From Ahrensia sp. (GTDB lineage: Bacteria; Pseudomonadota; Alphaproteobacteria; Rhizobiales; Rhizobiaceae): a stretch of 64,000 nt of DNA. The position numbers and the translations under genes were made by a program. The notes below the pieces were generated by a model, which was given only the letters and a program-made list of their open reading frames with translations, made no database searches and was not told the DNA's origin. The stretch covers positions 62,001 through 126,000 of the forward strand of contig JAPPOQ010000020.1 in NCBI GenBank assembly GCA_028817895.1, written 5' to 3'. Positions 54,642 to 63,925 of the stretch are shown here, one piece after another (within the stretch, counting starts at the first letter, position 1; the number at the start of each line of letters is the position of its first letter).

Positions 54642-55480
54642 CTCGTTCCCCAATCCTTGTATGCCTTGCAACTCTGGCCTGTGGAGCAGAGTCACAAAAA
54701 TCCGTTAGGGCACAGTCGTGCCCCTCTCATTATCGCCCATTTGAAGCCCTTGACGCCCGTATTTGCGCGCGCCAGCGCTCCGATTAAATCTGTAGCCGCC
54801 CCATTTGAGTGCCGCGAAGATGACGAAAGGCCATCGCCGACACTCTCAGTTTTGCCTCCGGAGGACGATCGACACTAAAGCAAGACAATCGATCTGCCCA
54901 CCATATCTGGCGTTTGTTGAGCCACCAAACCACAACATATGGTGGTAAACAAAAGGTTAACGACGCTATTGTCGCCATAGTGTCACACAAGCGGTCCAAC
55001 AAAAAAGCGCACAGCTTTGCTGCTCGGGAGAGATGAACTTTCAAACACTCTCCCGGCTCAACAACGCGCTGTCTGCCGGAAACTTGTGAGACGCTGGGGA
55101 ACTCAATACTTCGCCGCCACCGCCTCAACTTGACGGTCAGCACGCTAACAAATTGGTGGACGGGGTCAACATATGGTGGGTACGCCCGCGCATCGACACA
55201 CCGTATCTTGTGGCGTTGCGCGCCTCATTTCCACATGAGCGCGACGGGCCAAATAAGGCGATTTATTGGCTTTTGCCGCCATGGCGCCATTCGCAACCCG
55301 GTGGAGCAAGTGAAACAAAAATTTTTTGAAAAGTTTTCCTTGACGAGATGCAGCGGAATCGGGGGTGTTGATTCCCGTCTTGTGTCAGGCGGTTGAGTGC
55401 ACGCAATGGTTCGCCAAATCGCCCTCTTTACATCTAGAATCAGCCTTCAAAGGGAATCAGCGAATGGTGCCGGGAGCGCA
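54642..55480. other. Long gene-free region between nrdJ and mltB
   Basis: This 839-base gap separates divergent genes. CCACAACATATGGTGG at 54930-54945 is a near-palindrome that agrees with the NrdR-box pattern at about 12 of 16 positions by eye, and GTCAACATATGGTGGG at 55166-55181 is a related sequence. Both could control nrdJ. Frames in the region lack protein-like features, and I see no cobalamin riboswitch core. The mltB promoter should lie near the right-hand end. Confidence 0.4.
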
Positions 55481-56716
55481 ATGATGGTTTGGGAACGTCT
55501 TCTGAGGTGGAGAAATCAAGCCGGTTCCAACTCTTTTGCAATCACCATTTCCCGATGTTCGCACGTAGTCGCCCTGGCGCTGTTTGTGTTCGCGCTGCCG
55601 CAGCAGGTTCGTTCAGAAACCTTCTCGCAATTTGTAAATGGTTTGCGCGCTGAGGCCTTGGCGCTTGGCATTTCCGCGCGAACCTTCGACAGCGCCACCA
55701 AAGGTCTCACCGTGGATCCCTCCATCGACAGGCTGACAAAGCGGCAACCGGAGCTCGTCAAACCCATCGGCGGCTACATCGGACGCCGTACGTCCGGCTC
55801 GATGCTCAAGACGGGCAGGGGGCGGGTGAAGCAGGTTCGGCGGCTCCTCACGCGAATCGAGCAGCGCACAGGTGTCGACCCTTATGTAATTGCGGCCATT
55901 TGGGGCATGGAGACGGGTTATGGCGGCAATATCGGTAAGAGTGACGTGTTTCGTTCGCTCGCGACACTCGCCTTCAAACGATATCGCGACGACTTTTTCC
56001 GGAGGGAGTTTTTCGACGCGCTGCTGATTTTCCAGAAAGAGGGTGTTGCGCGCAGCCGTATGGTCGGTTCATGGGCCGGAGCGATAGGGCAGACGCAGTT
56101 CATTCCCTCCACTTTTCGACGTTATGCGGTGGATTTTGACGGCGATGGAAAGCGTGATCTTTGGGGATCACGCGCCGATGCTCTGGGATCGGCGGCCAAC
56201 TATCTGGCAGACCTTGGCTGGATCAAGGGGCAACCCTGGGGCCGCCCCGTGCGACTGCCGAATGGTTTTCCGCGAGATGCGGTGACGCTGGACTGGGCTG
56301 ATTGGCGCTCATTCGGCGTGACCAGCGCCAACGGTCTGGCATTCCCGAGGACGGGTTCGGCGACGCTCTTCTTTCCTGCCGGAGCAGAAGGGCCCGCCTT
56401 TTTGATCACGGCCAATTACGACATCATCCGCGAATACAATTCGTCAGATTCGTACTCCCTGTCGGTTGCCCTTCTGGCCGATCGGTTGCGGGGTGGTCCG
56501 GCGGTTGCCCTTAACTGGCCTACCGACGAGACGCTCAATAAGGCGCAACGCATGGAGGTGCAGCGCAGGCTGGCTCAGAAAGGCTATGAGGTGCCCAATC
56601 GAACCGGTCGTATCATCAAAGGCGTGCGCAAGGCGATCAGGGACTTTCAGGCCTCCATCGGCGTTGTACCAGACGGTTATCCCGATGTTGAATTGCTGCG
56701 TCAGCTGCGCGTCTGA
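55481..56716 (+). CDS. Lytic murein transglycosylase (MltB family) with peptidoglycan-binding domain
   Basis: A 411-residue periplasmic enzyme that cleaves the peptidoglycan glycan strand. A hydrophobic N-terminal segment (VVALALFVFALP near residues 29-40) is the export signal. The catalytic Glu144 is in IWGMETGYGG, followed by the MltB-type GAIGQTQFIPSTF motif, and a C-terminal PG-binding helix bundle starts near residue 345 (MEVQRRLAQKGY). GGGAG lies 6 bases before the ATG at 55481, so an upstream ATG at 55397 is less likely. It overlaps the convergent MFS gene by 16 bases. Confidence 0.92.
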   Translation: MMVWERLLRWRNQAGSNSFAITISRCSHVVALALFVFALPQQVRSETFSQFVNGLRAEALALGISARTFDSATKGLTVDPSIDRLTKRQPELVKPIGGYIGRRTSGSMLKTGRGRVKQVRRLLTRIEQRTGVDPYVIAAIWGMETGYGGNIGKSDVFRSLATLAFKRYRDDFFRREFFDALLIFQKEGVARSRMVGSWAGAIGQTQFIPSTFRRYAVDFDGDGKRDLWGSRADALGSAANYLADLGWIKGQPWGRPVRLPNGFPRDAVTLDWADWRSFGVTSANGLAFPRTGSATLFFPAGAEGPAFLITANYDIIREYNSSDSYSLSVALLADRLRGGPAVALNWPTDETLNKAQRMEVQRRLAQKGYEVPNRTGRIIKGVRKAIRDFQASIGVVPDGYPDVELLRQLRV

Positions 56717-57954
56717 AGTGCGGCTCTGCGCCGCCGGAAGGTGATGTTGTCGATGACCAGCATGGCAAGCGTGATGATGAACAGGCCGGACCCGAACAGA
56801 AAGAACAGGCCTGGCAGGTCGACAAGCGCGTTCTCGCCAGTCGAACGCGCAAAGATTTGCGTCGCCAGCAGCGGTCCCGTGATCATGGCAAGCGTGTTGA
56901 CGCTGGTGAGCGTGCCCTGAAGCAAGCCTTGCTCGTCATCCGGCACGTTGCGTGACATCAGCCCTTGCAGGGCCGGACCGGCGCATCCCCAACCGGTGAT
57001 GTGAAACAGTATGCCGGGGTAAATCAGCCAGCCATGGGCGATGAAGGGCAGAACGGTGAAGGCTATTGTCGAGATGATATAACCGCCAAACATGACGCGG
57101 CGCTCTCCGAAGCGTTTTACAACGATGCGCACCACGAAACCCTGAATGAAGGCCATGCAGACACCGACCCAGGCCAGTGAATATCCCGCTTCTGCCACGC
57201 CCCAGCCGAACTGCACTTCCGTCCAGAGAACCCAGATGCCCTGAAGGCCCTGTTGCGCGATCCCGGTAACGAACAGGGCTGCCATCAGGATGGCGAGTGA
57301 GGCGTAGCGACGGATATAGCTGATCGCCCGAAACGGGTTGGCCTTGGCCCAGTCCAGCGGTCGGCGCTTTTCTTCCGTCAAGGATTCCGGCAGCAGGAAA
57401 TAGGCGAAGGCCACATTGACGAAGGACAGTGTTGCCGCCAGCCAGAACGGATAGGTGATGTCGATGGCACCGAGCACACCGCCCACAAGCGGTCCCGCCA
57501 CAAAACCCACCCCAAACGCAGCACCCAGAATGCCGAAAGCGGCAGCGCGGTCTTCCGGCGCCGTGATGTCGGCAATATAGGCGTTGGCAGTTGAGACCGT
57601 TGCCCCCATGGCTCCGGCCAGCAGCCGTGCCACAACCACCCAGGCCAGATTGGGAGCGAGAGCGAGAATGATGTAGTCAACGCCAAGTCCGACCAGGGAA
57701 ATAAGCAACACAGGTCGGCGCCCATATCGGTCCGACAACATGCCCACAAAGGGTCCGACCAGAAACTGCACAACCGCATAGCCGGAGATCAGCAGACCGT
57801 AGATTGCCGCCGCTTCGGCGACCGTCTGGCCCGAAAGCTCCTTCACCAGCTGCGGCAAAATCGGCCAGGCAAGTCCAACGCCCAGCATATCGATCACGAT
57901 GGTCGCGATGATGATCGTAAAGGCGGCTTTGCGCGCGGCGGATGTCGAGGTCAC
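56701..57954 (-). CDS. MFS transporter, TetA/TCR12-like
   Basis: A 417-residue 12-helix major facilitator. The loop motif GMLSDRYGRRPVLL after the second helix and the GFVAGPLVGGVLG antiporter-like motif near residue 150 are those of the tetracycline-efflux group of drug:H+ antiporters. The substrate is unknown, and chromosomal members often export other compounds. Its 3' end overlaps mltB by 16 bases. Confidence 0.87.
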   Translation of the reverse strand: MTSTSAARKAAFTIIIATIVIDMLGVGLAWPILPQLVKELSGQTVAEAAAIYGLLISGYAVVQFLVGPFVGMLSDRYGRRPVLLISLVGLGVDYIILALAPNLAWVVVARLLAGAMGATVSTANAYIADITAPEDRAAAFGILGAAFGVGFVAGPLVGGVLGAIDITYPFWLAATLSFVNVAFAYFLLPESLTEEKRRPLDWAKANPFRAISYIRRYASLAILMAALFVTGIAQQGLQGIWVLWTEVQFGWGVAEAGYSLAWVGVCMAFIQGFVVRIVVKRFGERRVMFGGYIISTIAFTVLPFIAHGWLIYPGILFHITGWGCAGPALQGLMSRNVPDDEQGLLQGTLTSVNTLAMITGPLLATQIFARSTGENALVDLPGLFFLFGSGLFIITLAMLVIDNITFRRRRAALQTRS

Positions 57955-58046
57955 GAAGCAGGCAATATGGAGCGGTCGGTTCGCGACTCATGCGCCTTGA
58001 AACATGCGTTTGGCAAGAGTTGGCCTCTCGCGAGGTTGGACCGTTG

Positions 58047-59261
58047 TCACGCAGCGCTGCGCTGCAACCGGGGCGTTTTGGTGAGGATATGCAGCATGAT
58101 GCCGATATTGAGCATGTTCCACGCTATGCCGTTGAGGAAGGCCGCTTGATAGGAACCAGTGAGATCGTAAATCCATCCGGATGTCCAGCCACCCACCGCC
58201 ATGCCGATGATCGTAGCCATAATGACAAAGCCGATGCGGGCTCCCGCCTCTCTCGCGGGCAGATATTCGCGCACAATCACCGCATAGCTCGGCACGATGC
58301 CGCCTTGCGATAGACCAAACACAAGGCTGACAATGTAAAGCGAGACCAGCCCGTCAAAGGGCAGATAGAGAAACAGCGCCACGCATTGCGCTACTGATCC
58401 GATGAGAAGAGTGCGCACACCGCCGATCCAGTCCGCGACAACACCGGAAAGCAAGCGCGATGCCACACCGCCAAACAGCATCAGCGAGAGCATTTCCGCG
58501 CCGACCGCCGGTCCGAAGCCGAGATCAATGCAAAGCGCGACGATGTGAACCTGCGGCATCGCCATGGCCATGCAGCAGCCGAAACCAGCCACAGCGAGCA
58601 GGATTTGCAGCTGCCGTGGCGAGAAGCCCGTTCCGCTCTGGTTCGCCGATGACTGGAGATCAGCTCTCTGCATGGCGTTTGCCGGAACCCTGCGTCGTAA
58701 CAAAAGGCATAAGGGCAGCATGATGAGGAGCGTCACAAGGCTCAGCGCGACATAAACGCCGCGCCAGCCATCTTCGATCAGTACACCCGTCAACAGCAGC
58801 GGCCAAATTGCGCCAGACAGATAGTTGCCGCTTGCTGCAATAGCCACCGCAATGCCGCGTCGTTTCATGAACCAATGCGATATGTCGGCCATCAGCGGCC
58901 CGAACCCGGCTGCCGTTCCCAAACCGATGCCGACATGGATGAGGCAAAGAACTGCAATGGAGGTTGCATATGTTGCTGCAAAATAGCTTGCAGCGATCAG
59001 CACCCCTGCGCCCATCAGCGTGACCATCACGCCGAAGCGATCAACCGCTCTACCGATCAGCAAATTGCCGAGCGCGAAGCCGAACATCGTGGCGGTGTAG
59101 GGCAGGGAGGCCGCCGCACGATCTGTGCCGAACTCCGCCTGCACCGCTGGCAGCACCATGATAACGGCCCACATGCCAACATTGCACACGATGGCGATGG
59201 CGAGCGTGATGGCGAGTCGCGTCCAGGAGTACCGACTGTCGTGAATGGTGATGTCCTGCAT
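58047..59261 (-). CDS. MFS transporter, monocarboxylate/oxalate-formate-like
   Basis: A 404-residue major facilitator with twelve hydrophobic segments. The GRAVDRFG loop and the SHWFMKRRGIAVAIAASG segment around residue 130 are typical of the MCT/OFA-like families, which carry organic anions. The ligand is unknown. It is the second of two minus-strand MFS genes (92 bases apart) that are not close relatives of each other. Confidence 0.85.
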   Translation of the reverse strand: MQDITIHDSRYSWTRLAITLAIAIVCNVGMWAVIMVLPAVQAEFGTDRAAASLPYTATMFGFALGNLLIGRAVDRFGVMVTLMGAGVLIAASYFAATYATSIAVLCLIHVGIGLGTAAGFGPLMADISHWFMKRRGIAVAIAASGNYLSGAIWPLLLTGVLIEDGWRGVYVALSLVTLLIMLPLCLLLRRRVPANAMQRADLQSSANQSGTGFSPRQLQILLAVAGFGCCMAMAMPQVHIVALCIDLGFGPAVGAEMLSLMLFGGVASRLLSGVVADWIGGVRTLLIGSVAQCVALFLYLPFDGLVSLYIVSLVFGLSQGGIVPSYAVIVREYLPAREAGARIGFVIMATIIGMAVGGWTSGWIYDLTGSYQAAFLNGIAWNMLNIGIMLHILTKTPRLQRSAA

Positions 59262-59420
59262 TGGCTGACGTTATGAGCGTGGCCAAGGACTGTCGAGCAA
59301 AACTGGCCCCATGAATCGAAGGAAACTCTGGCACCAGTTCCACGATCAAAGAAGTGTTGCCAAGGCAGCGCAAAGCGCGTCTGCTGCTGACAAGAGCTGG
59401 GCCAAAAGAGGTTCCCCAAT

Positions 59421-60326
59421 ATGCAGGCAGATCGACCCGTTTTCGGGATTGTGCTGATGCTCGGATTTTGCGTGCTGGCCCCTATGGGCGATTCCATCGC
59501 CAAGGTTCTGGGATCAACGATGTCCATGCTGCAACTGCTGACGGTGCGGTTTGCGCTTCAGGCTCTGCTGCTGTTGCCGATCGTCATATTCACGGCCCGC
59601 AGTCTGATGATGTCTCGACGCCTGTTCCGACTGACGGTTCTGCGCACACTTCTGCACATCATCGGTGTGGGTGCGATGTTCCTGTCGCTGCGCTACATTC
59701 CGTTGGCCGATGCCATTGCGATCGCTTTTGTGATGCCGTTCATCATGCTGTTGCTTGGCAAGTTCGTGCTTGATGAGCAGGTCGGAAAAAACCGCATCAT
59801 GGCCTGTCTCGTCGGCTTTCTGGGTACACTGCTTGTCATTCAGCCAAGTTTTGCCGAAGTGGGCGCACCCGCTTTGCTGCCGCTGATCGTAGCAGTCGAT
59901 TTCGCGCTGTTCATGCTTGTGACGCGCCAGATCGCGAAGGATGTCGATCCCATCTCATTGCAGACCGTGAGCGGTTTGATCGCGACCCTGCTCCTTCTCG
60001 GCTTCTTTGCACTGGCATCGCCATTGGCTCTGACCGACTTCACATTCGCGATCCCGAGCGCATTTGAAGCATGGTTGCTGCTCGCGCTGGGAGTTTTGGG
60101 CACATCCGCCCATCTGCTCATGACATGGTCGCTGCGCTTTGCGCCATCAGCAACACTTGCGCCTATGCAATATCTGGAAATCCCGTCTGCGACCGTGATT
60201 GGCTATTTGGTGTTTCGCGATTTGCCCAACGGCCTTGCAGCGCTGGGCATCTGTATCACGATCGGTGCGGGCCTTTATGTGTTGTATCGCGAGCAACAAT
60301 TGGAACGTCAGGCAGCAAACGCTTAG
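59421..60326 (+). CDS. DMT-superfamily (EamA-type) permease
   Basis: A 301-residue membrane protein of ten predicted helices made of two EamA repeats. The first repeat includes FVMPFIMLLLGKFVLDEQVG and the second PMQYLEIPSATVIGYLVFRDLP. Members export or import small metabolites. AGAGG 9 bases before the ATG supports the start. Its TAG stop codon lies on the left end of the inverted MITE-like element copy 2. Confidence 0.9.
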   Translation: MQADRPVFGIVLMLGFCVLAPMGDSIAKVLGSTMSMLQLLTVRFALQALLLLPIVIFTARSLMMSRRLFRLTVLRTLLHIIGVGAMFLSLRYIPLADAIAIAFVMPFIMLLLGKFVLDEQVGKNRIMACLVGFLGTLLVIQPSFAEVGAPALLPLIVAVDFALFMLVTRQIAKDVDPISLQTVSGLIATLLLLGFFALASPLALTDFTFAIPSAFEAWLLLALGVLGTSAHLLMTWSLRFAPSATLAPMQYLEIPSATVIGYLVFRDLPNGLAALGICITIGAGLYVLYREQQLERQAANA

Positions 60327-60631
60327 AGCAAGTCTCGCCCAGATTGGAGCAGTTTGATGGGATGGATTTTTCGATCTGGCCAGGAGAACACCGCAGAGCG
60401 ATGCTGGTCATCGCGCGAGGATTTCGAAGCCGCCAGAGCGGAAAAGACACCCAAGCAAATGATGTGCAAGGCAATGAGAATGAAAAGTAATTTGCAATCG
60501 TTTGAACTTGTTCCTTTGCGCACGAACTTGTGGTGCCCGCACCACGGCGTCGCACGCGCACCCCTGCATCAAGGAATGTCAAGCCACAAATTCCCTGCGC
60601 TCAAACGATTCAATCTGGGCGAGATTTGCTC
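60326..60631 (-). mobile_element. MITE-like element, copy 2 (inverted relative to copy 1)
   Basis: A 306-base copy of the element at 34060-34393 in opposite orientation, shorter by about 28 bases because of one internal deletion. Inverted repeats frame it at both ends and the central hairpin GTGGTGC-CC-GCACCAC lies at 60530-60545. TA flanks the left end and TG the right, so the right flank may have mutated. It begins within the stop codon of the preceding DMT gene. Confidence 0.82.
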
Positions 60632-60659
60632 TGGCCGCCTGACAGTCCGAAAGTCTCAA

Positions 60660-62510
60660 TCAAAACGCGATGTCAAGGCCGATCTTGCCCGCTAGACGGG
60701 TCTGGTCGTCGCGGAACAGGTCACCGGAGATTGCCGCCGTAAGTTTCGCACGTTCCGATAGGTGACCCGATGCGGAGATTTCAAACGACAGATAGCTTTC
60801 ATCCACATCACCCACATTGCGCGTAAAGGCGACCGGCGCGCCGGTGCTGCGGGTTGTGACGGAAATGTCGTCGTCTCCAAAAGCGTAGTTCCAGGACACG
60901 CGTCCGCCCAGTTCGAACCCGTCGAAATTGCCGCGGGCGAACACACCGATGCGGCCGGTGAACTGGTCGAGATCGATATCCCCGAAGGCCACGTTGGTTG
61001 AGAATGCAGCTCCGTTCGGCAAAGCGCCCGACGTCGTGAACCCGTCAATATCGATGCTTTCATAGCTCAACGCGACCTCCGGGCCGACGGTGAAGCCGCC
61101 CAGCGTTGCAGCATCGAGTTCGACACCGCCGCGAATTGCAAAATAGTCGGCATCCGTGCTGCCGACGTGACGACGAATCGACGGGCCGAGAACGACTGGG
61201 CGCGTGATGTCGTCATAGTCGATGCGGCCATAGGTTGCCGACGCATGATAATTTACGGGCATCGCGGTCTCCGCGGTGCCGCGCAGATAGGCCGTCGCTG
61301 AGTAAGCGTCGAAATCGTAGCCACCGCCAATGCCAAAATCGCCGTCACCATCCGTCCAGGCGAATGTCAGCCCCGCGATAAGTTGCGGAAGAAATTCGTG
61401 CTCGATGCCTGCGGCCAGCGTGTATCCATCCTGATCTATGTCGTCGGCACGACCCGTGTCGTTTTCAAAGCCATGAATGCCCGCCGTGACATAGGCCACC
61501 GTGCCGCTGCCTTCGCCACCCGGCAGGAAGGTTGCCGTGCCGTCTGCCGAAGCCGCGGGCAAACGACCGGAGGCCGCTATTTCCGTTTGCGAACGGAAGA
61601 CTGCGATGGCGCCGTAGGCGAGTTGCGCGACCTGCTCACCGGCATTGAACACCGAAGCGATGGCCTGCCCCTGAATCTCCTGTACGATCCCAGTCGGGTG
61701 GACATCGTCTGCCAGGGCAAATGTCCGGTTTGCATCAGGCGTGGCGAATTGCGCCGCGGTGCAACCAAGCGAGTTGCCGGACAGGCAGGCGTTTCCCGTG
61801 ATGTTGGTGATGCCGAATGTAGCGCCTCCCTGCGCCAACGCATCGAAGATGATCTCGTTGAAGAGGATATCCGTGTCGAAGAACAAGACATTGGCGCCAT
61901 TGGCTGCCAAAGCCTGCTTGTAGGCCATGTTAAAGGCCTGGATAGGCGCGGCACCACCGGACTGGACCGACAAGGTCACGATATTGCCGACACCCGCGGC
62001 CTCAAGGCGCGCAACCTGAGTTGCCAAGTCATTGGCGGCGTTGGTCAGAATCGTCGGATCGGTTCCACCGGCGCCGGCGAAAGCAAAAAAGTCATTGCCA
62101 CCGCCCTGAATGTAAACCGTATCCGAGCCGTCAAAGGAACCGCCAGATGCCAGGAACAAATCGATCTGCTGCGTGATCGAAAATGGGACCTGGCCATTGG
62201 CGTTCGGCAAAGTGACGCGCGCGCCACCGATAGCAAAATTGGTTCCTCCATTGGGCATGCCGCCCGGTCCATAGGCCAGGTTGAGGGGAAGGCCTATGAT
62301 CGAGGCAAACACTTCCGGCGCGACATCATCGGGGTTGGTCGTGAAGCTTGCAGTATCAGGCGTCAGTCCAGGCACCACCGTTCCGAAAAAACCGCCATCG
62401 GAGAGGCTGTCGCCGAAGACAATCAAACGATCTGTGGCCAAAGCCTTTGTCGTACCGAAGGCCATTGCGGTGGCCGCGAGAAGTGATGCGAGTGTCTTGC
62501 GCAGTGACAT
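60660..62510 (-). CDS. Autotransporter GDSL esterase/lipase, EstA-like
   Basis: A 616-residue type Va autotransporter. A signal peptide (cleavage near ALA) precedes a GDSL hydrolase passenger: nucleophile Ser35 in GDSLSDGG, block III GGGNDFF near residue 137, and Asp268/His271 in DDVHPTG. From about residue 340 the sequence is alternating amphipathic strands ending in Phe, a 12-strand outer-membrane beta-barrel. The esterase would be shown on the cell surface and act on lipids or esters. All catalytic residues are present. Confidence 0.93.
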   Translation of the reverse strand: MSLRKTLASLLAATAMAFGTTKALATDRLIVFGDSLSDGGFFGTVVPGLTPDTASFTTNPDDVAPEVFASIIGLPLNLAYGPGGMPNGGTNFAIGGARVTLPNANGQVPFSITQQIDLFLASGGSFDGSDTVYIQGGGNDFFAFAGAGGTDPTILTNAANDLATQVARLEAAGVGNIVTLSVQSGGAAPIQAFNMAYKQALAANGANVLFFDTDILFNEIIFDALAQGGATFGITNITGNACLSGNSLGCTAAQFATPDANRTFALADDVHPTGIVQEIQGQAIASVFNAGEQVAQLAYGAIAVFRSQTEIAASGRLPAASADGTATFLPGGEGSGTVAYVTAGIHGFENDTGRADDIDQDGYTLAAGIEHEFLPQLIAGLTFAWTDGDGDFGIGGGYDFDAYSATAYLRGTAETAMPVNYHASATYGRIDYDDITRPVVLGPSIRRHVGSTDADYFAIRGGVELDAATLGGFTVGPEVALSYESIDIDGFTTSGALPNGAAFSTNVAFGDIDLDQFTGRIGVFARGNFDGFELGGRVSWNYAFGDDDISVTTRSTGAPVAFTRNVGDVDESYLSFEISASGHLSERAKLTAAISGDLFRDDQTRLAGKIGLDIAF

Positions 62511-62686
62511 GAAGTCCTCCCTTGCCCGAGGCTTTTTGACGCTGACTCGTCAAACGAAACCCCAAACTTGCAAGCACAGCATCGCGCAGATGAAGTCAAT
62601 GTTGAGAAGAGCTTAAGCAAGCCGCCAGCGGGTGACTGTGACAATTGTGTGACAGCAAAGTGTGTCGCGCGCTCCGGTCAGGCCAC

Positions 62687-63925
62687 TCACTGACGAGCGC
62701 GCAAACGATCTTCTTCCTGCTCAATATAGCCGCGCGTGATCGGCAGCGTGTCAACGCGCTTGGACAGTTGAACCTGAAACACGATCGACCCCTGCCAACG
62801 GAACGCCGCTTCCGACCCGGCCAGATAGAACTCCCACATGCGGCAGAAGCGTTCATCATACATGCTCAAAGCCTTTTCGCGCCTCGCCATGAACCGTTCA
62901 CGCCAATGGCGCAGCGTTTCGGCATAATGCAGGCGCAGGACTTCGATATCGGTAACATAAAGGCGGGCGCGCTCAATGGCCGGCATGACCTCCGACAGTG
63001 CCGGAATATAGCCGCCGGGAAAGATGTATTTTTCAACGAACGGATTGGTGGGGGAGGGCTCGTCCATCTGTCCAATAAAGTGAAGCAGCATAACGCCGTC
63101 GTCGGACAGAATGTGTGAGACTTTCGCAAAGAACTCGTCGAAATTCTTCAGCCCCACATGCTCGAACATGCCAACCGACACGATGCGGTCGAACTTGGAA
63201 CGAATATCGCGGTAGTCGCGCAACATGAACTTTGCCTGATCGCTCAGTTCGGCTTCGATGGCTCTTTGCTGCGCGACAGCGAGTTGCTCCTCTGAGAGCG
63301 TGATACCGGTTACGCTGGCATCGAAGTTGCGCGCCAGATAAAGACCCATTCCGCCCCAGCCGCAGCCAATGTCGAGAACGCTTTGCCCGGGTCGCAACGC
63401 CATCTTCGCTGCGATATGGCGCTTTTTTGCAAGCTGCGCTTCTTCAAGAGTGGCCTGTGGAGATTCGAAATAGGCGCAGGAATACTGGCGGTCGCTATCC
63501 AGAAACAGTTCATAAAATTCACGAGATAAATCATAATGATGCTGAACATTTCTACGCGCCAGAATCACGTCGTTGCCACGCGATATCAACGTGCGCAGCC
63601 AGCGCGTTCTTTCCAGCATCCGCTGCCAGCTTGTTGAGCGCGCAATGTCAACGCCAAGATCAGCATCGACATTTGTGAACATGATGTGGAGAAGACGATA
63701 GATATCACCTTCCAGCACATCCAGATCGCCATTCATGTAGCATTCGGGAAGCTTTAATGCCGGGTCGATGCCGATGGCCCGCTCCGCCGAAGACGAATTG
63801 AAGCGTATATGAACGGGATCGCCGCTGCCATCGCCCAAATGCTGATGCGTGCCGTCGGACCAGGTGATCGTGAGATCACCCTTGGAGATGAGTTTGCTCG
63901 TGAAACGCTGGAGCAGTGACTTCAT
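62687..63925 (-). CDS. cfa: Cyclopropane-fatty-acyl-phospholipid synthase family methyltransferase
   Basis: A 412-residue CFA synthase-type enzyme. The N-terminal lipid-binding domain (about residues 1-110) is followed by a SAM-binding fold with VLDIGCGWGGMGLYLA near residue 186, and the downstream FIFPGGYIPALSEV-type segment is preserved (KYIFPGGYIPALSEV). It would transfer a methylene from SAM to the double bond of membrane lipids. Family paralogues with other substrates exist. It is upstream of the autotransporter on the same strand, with 176 bases between. Confidence 0.9.
   Translation of the reverse strand: MKSLLQRFTSKLISKGDLTITWSDGTHQHLGDGSGDPVHIRFNSSSAERAIGIDPALKLPECYMNGDLDVLEGDIYRLLHIMFTNVDADLGVDIARSTSWQRMLERTRWLRTLISRGNDVILARRNVQHHYDLSREFYELFLDSDRQYSCAYFESPQATLEEAQLAKKRHIAAKMALRPGQSVLDIGCGWGGMGLYLARNFDASVTGITLSEEQLAVAQQRAIEAELSDQAKFMLRDYRDIRSKFDRIVSVGMFEHVGLKNFDEFFAKVSHILSDDGVMLLHFIGQMDEPSPTNPFVEKYIFPGGYIPALSEVMPAIERARLYVTDIEVLRLHYAETLRHWRERFMARREKALSMYDERFCRMWEFYLAGSEAAFRWQGSIVFQVQLSKRVDTLPITRGYIEQEEDRLRARQ

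Noticed and set aside
54784-55143. Possible 119-residue minus-strand gene upstream of nrdJ
   Set aside because: No family resemblance or ribosome site and irregular composition; the region is better read as regulatory.
54642-55480. Cobalamin riboswitch before nrdJ
   Set aside because: I could not find the conserved B12-box core or a matching fold by eye.
56701-59261. Two MFS genes as one duplicated transporter
   Set aside because: Loop motifs differ (TetA-like against MCT-like), so they belong to different families.
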